A stretch of 64,000 nt of DNA from assembly GCA_002711845.1 (NCBI GenBank), contig PASF01000002.1, positions 472,224-536,223 on the forward strand, read 5' to 3'. The first letter of the stretch is position 1. Each line of letters begins with the position of its first letter. This document shows, one piece after another, positions 43,714-52,180 of this stretch. A model generated the notes under the pieces. That model did not search any database. It was not told the origin of the DNA and saw only the letters and a list, made by a program, of their open reading frames with translations. This DNA is from Gammaproteobacteria bacterium (GTDB lineage: Bacteria > Pseudomonadota > Gammaproteobacteria > Pseudomonadales > Pseudohongiellaceae). Made by a program: the position numbers and the translations under genes.

Positions 43714-45948
43714 TCAGACGTTCCCGGAAGATTCCGTGGGCGGTGGCAGGAATCGGTAGTTCTTCAGGGGCAGTTCGCGAACACGCTGTCCAGTCAGCGC
43801 ATAAAGCGCATTGGTCACAGCCGCTGAAATAGGGGGTGTGGCCGGCTCGCCGAGACCGCCGACCGGCGCATCATCGGATTCCAGCAGGATGACTTCAATC
43901 TCCGGCGACTGCGCCATTCTCAGCATCTCGTAATCATGGAAATTGCTTTCCTTGACGCGTCCGTTCTCAATGCTGATCTGCCCATACATGGCTGCGGTCA
44001 GGCCGTAAATGATGCCACTTTCCACCTGCGAGGCGGCTGTGTCGGGATTGACGACACGTCCGCAGTCGATGGCGCACACCACTTTATTGACCCGCACCTC
44101 TCCCTCTTCGGTCAGCGAAACTTCGGCGACCTCCGCAACGATGCTGCCAAAGCTTTCCTGCAGGGCTATGCCCCGGGCGCGACCTTGCGGTGGTGGTGTT
44201 GTCCAGCCGGCGCGGGCAGCAGCTTCCTGCAGCACACGCTGATGGCGCGGTTTGCCTGCCAACAGTGACAGGCGGTATTGCAGCGGGTCCTGATTGGCGT
44301 GCCAGGCCAGCTCGTCAGTGAAGGATTCAAGAAAGAATGAATGCTGGGAATGGGCAACGCTGCGCCACGCGCCAAACGGCACATGCGTCGGGCTCTCCAC
44401 ATAGTCGATGCGCTGGTTGACTACCTGATAGGCAAGGTGCGCGGCTTCCACCGGTTCATTCTTGCCAACATAGACATTCTCCCAGGCGACAAGCTGCCCG
44501 TCGCTGTCCAGGGCAGCGCGGAAACGGCTGCTCACCGCCGGCCGGTAGTAATCCTGCCGGGTGTCCTCTTCTCGGCTCCACAGCGTTTGTACCGGTACGT
44601 CAAAGTGACTGGCGATACGGGTCGCCTGATCAATGGTGTTGGTAGACTGCGGCAGCCGTCGGCCAAAGCCGCCGCCAAGGTAGAACGGGTGCACCGTCAC
44701 ACTGTTCTCGTCGAGATCGGCCACCGAGGCTACCCGGCCGCGAATGCCCAGGTTGTCCTGTGTGCCAGTCCAGACATCGCAGCGGCCGTCATGAAAATGC
44801 ACCGTGCAGTTCATCGGTTCCATGGCTGCGTGCGCCAGGTACGGCACGCGGTAGCGCGCATCAATAATCTCGGCGGCATTCCCGAAAGCCTCCTCCGCAT
44901 CGCCAGCATGCACGTCTTCATGGCGTTCAGCGTTGTCCAGTGCGGCGTCGAACTGGGCAAAGATGTCGCTGCTGTTGCTGTCGTCAAACTCGGTGCCGGT
45001 AAACACTGGCTGCAGCTGTTTCAGCGCCTCGGCGGCGCGCCAGTAGTTGTCAGCCACGACAGCGACAGCGTCTTCCAGCTCAATCACACGCTGAATGCCC
45101 CGGCGTTGCATGACGGCATCGGTATTGTCGACGCGCACCAGTCTGCCCCCGAACACGGGCGCAGTGGTCACCGCAGCATAGAGCATACCCTCGGGGCGGG
45201 CGTCGATGCCGAACATCGCACTGCCGTCCACCTTGGCCGGGATGTCAATGCGCGGCACGGGCGTCCCCATCAGCGTGAAGCGATCCGGGGTTTTCAGGGT
45301 CGGGTTGCGCGGCGGTTCAAGGGCAGCCGCAGCACTGGCCAGCTCGCCAAAGCTGGCCGAGCGGCCACTGGCATCATGGTGCACAAAACTGTTGCGGGCG
45401 TCGCATTCGCTGGCCGCCACTTGCCATTGGGCAGCGGCGGCATCGATCAGCATTTCCCGCGCGGCCGCACCGGCGGCACGCATGCCCATTTCGCCAGTGA
45501 AGCGGACTGAGCTACTGCCGCCGGTAATCTGCATGTTCATGATTTCCGCTGCCTTGAGCGTGGCAAAATCAACTGTGCGATCCAGAAATGCCGGCACCGT
45601 CAGGCCCATCGACATGGCAAACCCCTTGATCAGCACGCCATTGGCAAACAGATCGGTGGCCGGTGCCTGTTCAACGCGCACCTGGTTCCAATCGGCGTCC
45701 ATCTCGTCTGCGGCCATCATCGGCAGTGACGTCAGCACGCCCTGACCCATTTCCGAGTGAGGCACCACTACCGTGACCTGATTGTCCGGGTCGATTCGCA
45801 GCCAGGTGGTCAAAAAGGTCTGACCGGCTTCGGCATGATCACGGTTGGCCAGTGTCTGGCGGGTCGGCCGGGTGACCGCATAACCCAGTAACAGGCCACC
45901 ACCGATAACCGTGGTGCCCAGTAAAAAACGGCGTCGATTCATCTTCAT
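43714..45948 (-). CDS. Molybdopterin-binding subunit of an IorB-type aldehyde/N-heterocycle oxidoreductase
   Basis: 744 residues from the ATG at 45948, which overlaps the stop of the small subunit (ATGA). A twin-arginine signal (MNRRRFLLGTTVIGGGLLLG) directs export of the folded enzyme. Family features include the PHSEMGQGVLTSLPMMAADEM region, HPFYLGGGFGRRLPQ, APFGAWRSVAHSQHSFFLESFTDELA and, near the end, GGLGEPATPPISAAVTNAL with the catalytic Glu. The long segment and TAT signal match isoquinoline 1-oxidoreductase beta subunit and related periplasmic aldehyde dehydrogenases. The substrate is an N-heterocycle or aldehyde; it cannot be decided. Electrons leave through the 2Fe-2S subunit. Confidence 0.86.
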   Translation of the reverse strand: MKMNRRRFLLGTTVIGGGLLLGYAVTRPTRQTLANRDHAEAGQTFLTTWLRIDPDNQVTVVVPHSEMGQGVLTSLPMMAADEMDADWNQVRVEQAPATDLFANGVLIKGFAMSMGLTVPAFLDRTVDFATLKAAEIMNMQITGGSSSVRFTGEMGMRAAGAAAREMLIDAAAAQWQVAASECDARNSFVHHDASGRSASFGELASAAAALEPPRNPTLKTPDRFTLMGTPVPRIDIPAKVDGSAMFGIDARPEGMLYAAVTTAPVFGGRLVRVDNTDAVMQRRGIQRVIELEDAVAVVADNYWRAAEALKQLQPVFTGTEFDDSNSSDIFAQFDAALDNAERHEDVHAGDAEEAFGNAAEIIDARYRVPYLAHAAMEPMNCTVHFHDGRCDVWTGTQDNLGIRGRVASVADLDENSVTVHPFYLGGGFGRRLPQSTNTIDQATRIASHFDVPVQTLWSREEDTRQDYYRPAVSSRFRAALDSDGQLVAWENVYVGKNEPVEAAHLAYQVVNQRIDYVESPTHVPFGAWRSVAHSQHSFFLESFTDELAWHANQDPLQYRLSLLAGKPRHQRVLQEAAARAGWTTPPPQGRARGIALQESFGSIVAEVAEVSLTEEGEVRVNKVVCAIDCGRVVNPDTAASQVESGIIYGLTAAMYGQISIENGRVKESNFHDYEMLRMAQSPEIEVILLESDDAPVGGLGEPATPPISAAVTNALYALTGQRVRELPLKNYRFLPPPTESSGNV

Positions 45949-46445
45949 ACGGTGTCTCCCCGCGTGGTGTCCGGTTGCGCGGCATGGTCGGCGATGACGC
46001 CGCGTATTGCCTTGCTGATGCGCGGATAAGTGCCGCAACGGCACACATTGCTGACACTGCGCTCGATGGTGGCATCGTCAGGGTTCGGGTTTGCCGCCAG
46101 CAGGGCGCTGACGGCCATGATCATGCCGGACTGGCAGTAGCCGCATTGCGGCACCTGGTGCTCGATCCACGCCTGCTGCACTGCGGTGCGCGCGGCGCTG
46201 CCGGCGGCATTTTGTGCCAGCCCTTCAATGGTGGTTATCTGGCCGTTCTGCACGGCGCTGACCGGCGTTACACAGCTGCGCACAGGCTGACCGTCAACAT
46301 GCACGGTACAGGCGCCGCAGGCCGCAATGCCGCAGCCGAACTTGGTGCCGGTCAGGCCCAGTTCGTTGCGCAGCGCCCAGAGCAAAGGCATTTCCGGTTC
46401 AATATCCAGTTGCCTGGTATTTCCGTTAATAGTAAGTTCGATCAT
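45945..46445 (-). CDS. 2Fe-2S subunit of IorA type
   Basis: 166 residues. The first 2Fe-2S cluster is bound by Cys38, Cys43, Cys46 and Cys58 (FGCGIAACGAC, SC). The second, helical domain carries QCGYCQSGMIM and VCRCGTYPR. This is the small subunit of xanthine-oxidase-family enzymes that lack a FAD subunit. No signal peptide is present; it is presumably exported together with the TAT-bearing large subunit. It is the first gene of the pair, with divergent transcription from the iron-type alcohol dehydrogenase gene across 166 bases. Confidence 0.9.
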   Translation of the reverse strand: MIELTINGNTRQLDIEPEMPLLWALRNELGLTGTKFGCGIAACGACTVHVDGQPVRSCVTPVSAVQNGQITTIEGLAQNAAGSAARTAVQQAWIEHQVPQCGYCQSGMIMAVSALLAANPNPDDATIERSVSNVCRCGTYPRISKAIRGVIADHAAQPDTTRGDTV

Positions 46446-46611
46446 GTGAGCCTCGTAACCGAATCGGTTGGCATGGGCGCGCAGTCAGGGCGGCGCCGGA
46501 ACAGAAATTGTGCAGTGTCAGTAGCAGAGCATATAGCAGAACATGAACCGCTTCAATTTGTGCCTGAGTTTTGGTTTATGATGGGAGCTGAATGAGACGA
46601 GGAAAACGGGC

Positions 46612-47790
46612 ATGGCGTCACTGACATTTGATTATACCGGGCTGCAGCGGGTGCATTTGGGTTCGATGGCCGCCGATGTGTTGAGTGGCGAGCTGCAGAG
46701 TGACCCCGATGCCAGGATCTATGCCATTGTTTCTGGCACACTGAGCCGCCAGACAGCGCTGACAGACGATCTGCAGCGGGCGCTCGGTGACAGGCTGGCA
46801 GGTGTTTTCGATACCATGGGCGCCCACACGCCGCGCACCGATGTGTTGCGCGCACTGGCGCAGGCACGTGCCGTGAATGCCGACATTCTGCTTGCCGTTG
46901 GGGGCGGATCCATGATCGATGCCTGCAAAGTGATCCAGTTTTGTCTGAATGCCGGCATTGAGAGCGAGGCGGAATTGTTGCGCCATGCACAATTCAGTAA
47001 TGGGTTGCGAGGGGATTTGTGTGGCACCGAGCCGCCTCTGCAGCGTCAGCATCGGGTTTACCAGATCGCGGTACCGACCACACTGTCTGCCGCCGAATTC
47101 AGCAACAACGCGGGGGTCACTGACACTGCCAAGGGCGCCAAAGAGGGATACAAGGCGCCTGGACTGGCTCCCAGGCAGATAGTCTATGATCCGGTGCTGG
47201 CCTTGCATACGCCGTCGTGGCTGTGGCTGTCGACGGCAATCAGAGCGCTGGATCATGCTATTGAGGGCTACTGCTCGGCTGATGCACATGCGTTTGTGCA
47301 AGGTCACTACCTGCACGCGATGCGTCTGTTTGCCGAATCCCTGCCTGCGATGAAAGCCGATCCCGGCAACCTGGAGGCGCGGTCGCGCAACCAGCAGGCC
47401 ACCTGGCTCGCCGGTTGTGGTCTGGGACGTATCGCGCATGGCGCCAGCCATGGCATTGGTTATATTCTGGGTGCCATGTGCGGTGTGCCTCATGGCCATA
47501 CGTCATGCGTCATGCTGCCGGCGGTGCTGCGCTGGAACGAGGCGGCCAACAGCTCACGGCAGCGCGAGATTGGTCTGGCCCTGGGCGCGCAGAAAGACAG
47601 TACCGCTGACTTCCTGCACCGCTGGCTGCAGGATCTGGAATTGCCGGTAAGCCTGCGTGACGTGGGGGTGAAAGCTGACCAGTTGCCGGCCATTGCAGCT
47701 GCCGCGGCACAGCACCGGGTGGTCAGAGCGAACCCAAGGACCATCAGCGGCGCTGACGATGTCATGGAAATACTGCAATTGGCCTGGTGA
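46612..47790 (+). CDS. Iron-containing alcohol dehydrogenase family protein (maleylacetate-reductase-like)
   Basis: 392 residues. NAD-binding LLAVGGGSMIDACKV and AVPTTLSAAEFSNNAGV are typical of the Fe-ADH/maleylacetate reductase branch. The metal ligands lie in IRALDHAIEGY (Asp and His), GASHGIGY and CGVPHGHTSCVMLP. Fe-ADH proteins reduce aldehydes or ketones with NAD(P)H, and maleylacetate reductases act in aromatic degradation; none of the latter's usual partners (dioxygenase, cis-trans isomerase) are nearby, so a substrate is not assigned. A terminator follows directly. Confidence 0.85.
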   Translation: MASLTFDYTGLQRVHLGSMAADVLSGELQSDPDARIYAIVSGTLSRQTALTDDLQRALGDRLAGVFDTMGAHTPRTDVLRALAQARAVNADILLAVGGGSMIDACKVIQFCLNAGIESEAELLRHAQFSNGLRGDLCGTEPPLQRQHRVYQIAVPTTLSAAEFSNNAGVTDTAKGAKEGYKAPGLAPRQIVYDPVLALHTPSWLWLSTAIRALDHAIEGYCSADAHAFVQGHYLHAMRLFAESLPAMKADPGNLEARSRNQQATWLAGCGLGRIAHGASHGIGYILGAMCGVPHGHTSCVMLPAVLRWNEAANSSRQREIGLALGAQKDSTADFLHRWLQDLELPVSLRDVGVKADQLPAIAAAAAQHRVVRANPRTISGADDVMEILQLAW

Positions 47791-47794
47791 AATC

Positions 47795-47836
47795 TGACGA
47801 ATTTGTGCAAGTTGCAGGAATTCGTCAGGGTTTTTG
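47795..47836 (+). terminator. Terminator-like hairpin after iron-type ADH gene
   Basis: TGACGAATT (47795-47803) and AATTCGTCA (47819-47827) pair perfectly over 9 bp with a 15-base loop that itself contains TGCA-AGT-TGCA, followed by GGGTTTTTG. It starts 5 bases after the stop codon. Confidence 0.6.
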
Positions 47837-47857
47837 GGTGCTTCAACGAAAAAGCCG

Positions 47858-47872
47858 TTGACCTGAGGTCAA
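47858..47872. promoter_or_regulatory. Perfect 15-bp palindrome, candidate operator
   Basis: TTGACCT-G-AGGTCAA is perfectly symmetric around a single central base. It lies 168 bases before the lipoprotein gene and outside any coding region. It is the size and symmetry of a dimeric repressor site, but the protein is unknown. Confidence 0.5.
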
Positions 47873-48039
47873 TTCGATATCACAGTAAGCCAGCTTCCAG
47901 CCGCTGTCACTTTTGAGTGGCCCGGGAATGAAGGACAACTGCCGGGTTCTGCCTGGTGGTATAGACGCTATTTTCGAATATGTGGGTCTATGCTGACAAA
48001 ATCACAATACTTTTTATCAAAATTGAAGGGGAATTCATC

Positions 48040-48411
48040 ATGCGAACAAGAATCGGCTCACTCATCACAGGTGTCATGGTGGCGCTATTTATCAGTGCCT
48101 GTGCAAGTGTTTCTGAGCCGCACCCGCTGGTGGGCGATTGGGTAATTACTATCGATACGCCAATCGGAGCCATGGACGCAAACCTGAATGTCAATGAAGA
48201 CCTGACCGGTCAGATGACCTCTCAGGATCTGGGTGGCGCGCCACTCGACGCGGTATCAGTTGATGGCGAGGCGGTCAGCTTCAGCACGACTGTTGACGCG
48301 CAGGGTCAGTCCATGACGCTGGTATTTAACGGCACCGTGACCGAAGATCAGCTGAGCGGCAGCTTCAATACCGACTTCGGCGCAATCCCGGTTACCGGTC
48401 GTCGCATGTAA
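48040..48411 (+). CDS. Small lipoprotein of unknown function
   Basis: 123 residues from the ATG at 48040 (GAAGGGGA upstream). A type II signal sequence ends in the lipobox FISACAS. The rest is a single beta-rich domain (LVGDWVITIDTPIGAMDANLNVNEDLTGQMTSQ, then EAVSFSTTVDAQGQSMTLVFNGTVTEDQLSGSF and FGAIPVTGRR). The repeated pattern of GDW, T-G-hydrophobic strands and a final GxxRR resembles small calycin/lipocalin-like stress lipoproteins, but I cannot name a family. It is followed by two hairpins. Confidence 0.7.
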   Translation: MRTRIGSLITGVMVALFISACASVSEPHPLVGDWVITIDTPIGAMDANLNVNEDLTGQMTSQDLGGAPLDAVSVDGEAVSFSTTVDAQGQSMTLVFNGTVTEDQLSGSFNTDFGAIPVTGRRM

Positions 48412-48418
48412 TACAGGC

Positions 48419-48478
48419 CCCGGCTGCTTCAGCCGGGTGCAGCGCCGGCGCCTGCTGCTCAGTAGGCGCCGGATTTAC
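48419..48478 (+). terminator. Tandem hairpins after the lipoprotein gene
   Basis: First hairpin CCCGGCTG/CAGCCGGG (48419-48437, 3-base loop); second hairpin CCGGCGCCT/AGGCGCCGG (48445-48472, 10-base loop) followed by ATTTACT. Together they very likely end the lipoprotein transcript. Confidence 0.65.
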
Positions 48479-48508
48479 TGTGCAGCGCCATCTGATGTCC
48501 GTCGCGCA

Positions 48509-48567
48509 GCCTCTTCCTCGCCCCCCTTTTTTCTCAGCCCCTTTTTTCTCACCCCCTTTTCCTCGTC
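48509..48567. repeat. Polypyrimidine tract with imperfect tandem repeat
   Basis: About 60 bases are almost entirely C and T on the plus strand, including three copies of a C4-6 then T4-6 block separated by CTCA or similar (48520-48560). It lies just downstream of the stop of the MoaD-like gene on the minus strand, where the transcript would be purine-rich. Such tracts can form triplex DNA; no function can be stated. Confidence 0.6.
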
Positions 48568-48573
48568 CGCTTG

Positions 48574-48837
48574 TTAACCACCTTCAATGGCGGGAATAAA
48601 CACCAGCTCATTGCTGTCAATCAGCGGTTCGGTCAGTGCATTGTTATAAATGTCACCGTCAATCGCGACAGCGGCCCGGCTCAGCGCCTGCCTGCTGCCG
48701 GGATACTGAGTCTCCAGCAAGGTCAGCAACCCATGCATGGAGGTGGCAGGCAGCTCCAAAAAAGCGTCTGCTGGTAATGTTGAGCCCTGGTCACCGAGCG
48801 ACTCCCGGAAAAAGCTGTTAATGATGATTCGGGCCAT
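48574..48837 (-). CDS. MoaD/ThiS-family sulfur carrier protein
   Basis: 87 residues from the ATG at 48837 (AAGGTG upstream). The protein has the ubiquitin-like layout: IIINSFFRESLG, PATSMHGLLTLLETQYPG, AAVAIDGDIYNNALTEPL, NELVFIPAIEGG. The Gly-Gly C-terminus is the site of adenylation and thiocarboxylation. MoaD supplies sulfur for molybdopterin synthase; ThiS does this for thiazole. The MoaD reading is favoured by the length and the FIPAIEGG end, but neither moaE nor moeB is adjacent, so a role in another sulfur-transfer pathway is possible. Confidence 0.78.
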   Translation of the reverse strand: MARIIINSFFRESLGDQGSTLPADAFLELPATSMHGLLTLLETQYPGSRQALSRAAVAIDGDIYNNALTEPLIDSNELVFIPAIEGG

Positions 48838-49043
48838 CCGAGCACCTTGCTGCCGACATGCGGTCAGAGTTGTTAGTGACTGGTCGGGTCGTCGCGGCAC
48901 CCCTACCCGATGGCGCAAAGTATGGCATATTCCTTCCACTCTTTTGATGACCTTGATACTCTTTGTGCCCAGAGCCAGACACCCGAGGGCCGCCCATTGA
49001 GGGCCCAACACCCGCGGCTTGCCAGCCGTGCAGGAGAAAAATA

Positions 49044-50234
49044 ATGCGTTTGACTAAATGGGCATTGGTGCCGACGATCAGCAGGAACCTTGGTTTTGTC
49101 GCCGCCCTGGCCCTCACGGCCGGTATGGCCGTACCTGCGGTCGGACAGCAGGCCCAGCCCGAATTGCCCCGACAGATGGCGTGGACCGCCTACAATCTGG
49201 GGACGACCGGGTACAATCAGGCTGTTGCCATCGGCGCCATGCTGCGCGACCGCTACAATATCACCCTGCGAGTGATTCCCGGGCAGAACGATGTTTCCCG
49301 GCTGTTGCCGCTGGATACCGGGCGCGTGCAGTTCTCTGCCAATGGTGTCGCCACGTACTTCGCCCAAGAGGGTATGTTCCAGTTTGCCGACCCCCAGTGG
49401 GGCCCCAAACCGCTGCGCATGCTGATGAGCTCCAACGGTCTGAGTAATCAGGCGGTCGCGGTCGCTGCTGATACCGGGGTGACCCGCTTTGCCGAACTCA
49501 GAGGCCGGCGTGTGCCCTATGTGCGCGCCGCACCGGCACTCAATATTTCCATGGAAGCCTATCTGGCCTGTGGCGGGCTGACCTGGGATGATGTCGAGCG
49601 GGTCGATTTCCCGGGCTACGAAGCCATGTGGGAAGGTGTCATCAACGGTGATGTTGATGCCGCATTTGGCACCACGGTCTCCGGCCCCACCCGCAGGCTG
49701 GAAGCATCTCCTCGCGGTATTCGCTGGCTGCCGGCACCCCATGACGACGAGGCCTGCTGGCAACGTCTGCTGGCCGTCGGTCCTTACTTTAACCAGTACA
49801 CTGCCACGCGCGGGGCCGGCATCAGCGCTGACAACCCCCAGGAAGCAGGAACCTACCCCTATCCTGTGCTGATCGCACTGGAGAGTCAGGATGAGGAGAC
49901 CGTTTACTGGATGACGCGGGTCATTAACGAAAATTTTGATGATTTCAAGGATGCTGATCCGGGGGCCATCGGCTGGGCACTGGAGTCCCAGATCTTCAAT
50001 TGGGTGGTGCCCTACCATGCCGGCGCGGTGCGCTACTGGCGAGAGATTGGAGCCTGGACAGATGAGCATGAGGCGCACAATCAGGCATTGGTCCGGCGCC
50101 AGGACGTGCTGGCAGAGGCCTGGAGAGATGTGGAAGGCGAAAACATCGATGACCGTGACGCCTTTATGGCGCGCTGGCAACAGCTTCGCGCGGAACGACT
50201 GGAGGCGGCCGGCTTCGATCCGGTCTGGCGCTGA
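49044..50234 (+). CDS. TAXI-family TRAP transporter solute-binding protein
   Basis: 396 residues from the ATG at 49044 (CAGGAGAAAAATA upstream). A signal peptide (FVAALALTAGMAVPAVGQQ) precedes the TAXI fold: MAWTAYNLGTTGYNQAVAIGAMLRDRYNITLRVIPGQNDVSRLLPL, VQFSANGVATYFAQ, GVTRFAELRGRRVPYVRAAPALNISMEAYLA. The family binds small carboxylates or amino acids; the ligand here is unknown. It overlaps the permease gene (TGATG) and is the first gene of the pair, with a 206-base region separating it from the divergent MoaD gene. Confidence 0.85.
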   Translation: MRLTKWALVPTISRNLGFVAALALTAGMAVPAVGQQAQPELPRQMAWTAYNLGTTGYNQAVAIGAMLRDRYNITLRVIPGQNDVSRLLPLDTGRVQFSANGVATYFAQEGMFQFADPQWGPKPLRMLMSSNGLSNQAVAVAADTGVTRFAELRGRRVPYVRAAPALNISMEAYLACGGLTWDDVERVDFPGYEAMWEGVINGDVDAAFGTTVSGPTRRLEASPRGIRWLPAPHDDEACWQRLLAVGPYFNQYTATRGAGISADNPQEAGTYPYPVLIALESQDEETVYWMTRVINENFDDFKDADPGAIGWALESQIFNWVVPYHAGAVRYWREIGAWTDEHEAHNQALVRRQDVLAEAWRDVEGENIDDRDAFMARWQQLRAERLEAAGFDPVWR

Positions 50235-52180
50235 TGGCACGTTCGCCCGCGTCAATGCCGGCGCCGGTCCGCTGGCTGGTCGCCACCTCGGCGGTGCTCA
50301 GCGCCTTTCTGGCCATGGATTCCCTGCGGCTGTTCTCAGAGAGCCCGTTACTTGATTTTGTCATTACCGTGCAGAATCACTATTACTACGCCCTGCTGGC
50401 GCTGTTATTGCCGTTGGCCTATCTGATTTACCCGGCACACGCCCGGGCTCGGCACTACTGGTATGACATCGTGCTTGGGGCGATTGCATTCGCGGTATGC
50501 GTGTTCTTTTTTGTCAACGCCGAGACCATGCTGGATTATGGCTGGGAATTTGCCGCCCCGACCCATGCCGTGTGGATGAGTTATACCTTGTGGTTGCTGG
50601 CGCTGGAAGCTGTGCGGCGCTGTGGTGGCACCACGCTGTTTGTGCTGGTACTGGTGTTTTCCCTGTATCCGATTGTCGCTGATCAGTTGCCCGGGCCGAT
50701 TTCCGGCATGGCATCGTCCGCCGCAGAGACAGCCTCTTACCATGTGATGAGTATCGAAAGTATTCTCGGCCTCCCGTTTCGGGCCTTTGCACAACTGGTC
50801 ATTGGTTTTCTGATTTTTGGTATTGCCCTGCAGCACACTGGCGGTGGCCGGTTTTTTATCAACCTGGCCTTTGCCATGTTTGGCCATGTGCGCGGTGGTT
50901 CTGCAAAAGTGGCGATCGTTTCCAGCGGGCTGATGGGCTCCATGAGCGGCAGTGTGATCACCAATGTGCTGACGACCGGTCAGATGACCATCCCGGCGAT
51001 GAAACGTGACGGCATGTCCAGCGAATACGCTGGCGGTGTGGAAGCCTGCGCCTCTACCGGCGGTGTGCTGCTGCCGCCGATCATGGGTTCGACAGCGTTT
51101 GTCATGGCGACCTTTCTGAATGTGCCTTACACCACGGTGGCGCTGGCGGCAGCGATACCGGCACTGCTGTATTTCTTCGGCCTGTTTGTGCAGATAGATG
51201 CCTATGCGGCGCGCACCGGGCTAAAAGGCACGCCGCGCGAGCAGTTGCCGAAACTGGCTGCGACCATGAAGGAAGGCTGGTTCTACATTGCGTCATTCAT
51301 GGTCCTGATTTTCCTGCTGGTGTACCTGCAGCGCGAAGCTGTGGCGCCGTTTTATGCCACCGCCATGTTGCTGGTGCTCAATCAGCTGTCGCCTAAAAAC
51401 CGTTGGGATATCAAAGCCACAGGCTCGTTTCTGGTGGCCGCTGGCAAGTTGTTGGCTGAGCTGCTGGCGATCATGGCCGGCGTCGGCCTGATCGTGGGCG
51501 CGCTGTCACTGACAGGATTGTCGGGTACGCTGGTCAATGATCTGCTGTATCTGGCGGGGGACTCGGTATTGCTGCTGCTATTGATGGGTGCACTGACCAG
51601 CTTTGTACTGGGTATCGGCATGACCGTCACAGCGGCCTACATCTTTCTGGCCATCATCCTGGCGCCGGCGCTGATCCAGGGCGGGTTGGATCCGATGAGT
51701 GTGCATCTGTTCATTCTGTACTGGGGCATGTTGTCGTTTATTACCCCGCCTGTGGCACTGGGCGCCTTTGCCGCTGCCAGCATTGCCGGGGCCTCGTCGC
51801 TGGCCACCGGTTTCAAGGCCATGCGCCTGGGCAGTGTCATCTACTTTATCCCTTTCTTTTTTGTTCTGGACCCGGCGCTGACCATGGCCGGCAGCTTTTG
51901 GGACACACTGTCAGCCACCATAACGGTGGCGGTCGGTGTGTTGCTGATTGCCGGCTCGCTGCAGGATTATCTGCCCGGACTGGGATTTCTGGATCGCAGC
52001 GGCCTGCCCGGACAGGCCGGTCGGCTACTGACTGGATTTGGTGGTGGCCTTGTTGCCTTGCCCGGCCTGGAGATGATCGGCGTTAACGTGGGCGACATGG
52101 TACTGTTGGGCGTTGGCGGAGTTATGGCTCTGCTGGGTATCGTGCTTGCCCGGCGCCCGGCAGAGCCAGTTACTGCTTAA
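50234..52180 (+). CDS. TRAP transporter fused permease (DctQM type)
   Basis: 648 residues with about 16-18 membrane helices. The N-terminal part has four helices equivalent to the small DctQ subunit; the remainder is the large 12-helix DctM part with GSAKVAIVSSGLMGSMSGSVITNVLTTGQMTIPAMKRDGMSSEYAGGVEACASTGGVLLPPIMGSTAFVMATF, characteristic of TAXI-associated fused permeases. It works with the preceding binding protein as a sodium- or proton-driven importer. Its stop overlaps the convergent DUF6351 gene stop at TTAA (52177-52180). Confidence 0.9.
   Translation: MARSPASMPAPVRWLVATSAVLSAFLAMDSLRLFSESPLLDFVITVQNHYYYALLALLLPLAYLIYPAHARARHYWYDIVLGAIAFAVCVFFFVNAETMLDYGWEFAAPTHAVWMSYTLWLLALEAVRRCGGTTLFVLVLVFSLYPIVADQLPGPISGMASSAAETASYHVMSIESILGLPFRAFAQLVIGFLIFGIALQHTGGGRFFINLAFAMFGHVRGGSAKVAIVSSGLMGSMSGSVITNVLTTGQMTIPAMKRDGMSSEYAGGVEACASTGGVLLPPIMGSTAFVMATFLNVPYTTVALAAAIPALLYFFGLFVQIDAYAARTGLKGTPREQLPKLAATMKEGWFYIASFMVLIFLLVYLQREAVAPFYATAMLLVLNQLSPKNRWDIKATGSFLVAAGKLLAELLAIMAGVGLIVGALSLTGLSGTLVNDLLYLAGDSVLLLLLMGALTSFVLGIGMTVTAAYIFLAIILAPALIQGGLDPMSVHLFILYWGMLSFITPPVALGAFAAASIAGASSLATGFKAMRLGSVIYFIPFFFVLDPALTMAGSFWDTLSATITVAVGVLLIAGSLQDYLPGLGFLDRSGLPGQAGRLLTGFGGGLVALPGLEMIGVNVGDMVLLGVGGVMALLGIVLARRPAEPVTA

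Noticed and set aside
44341-45510. 389-codon open frame antisense to the molybdopterin subunit
   Set aside because: The opposite strand encodes a complete family member with a TAT signal; the antisense frame is a by-product of codon bias.
48903-50255. 450-codon antisense frame over the TAXI binding protein
   Set aside because: It covers a clear TAXI-family gene and extends across its promoter region, so it is a shadow.
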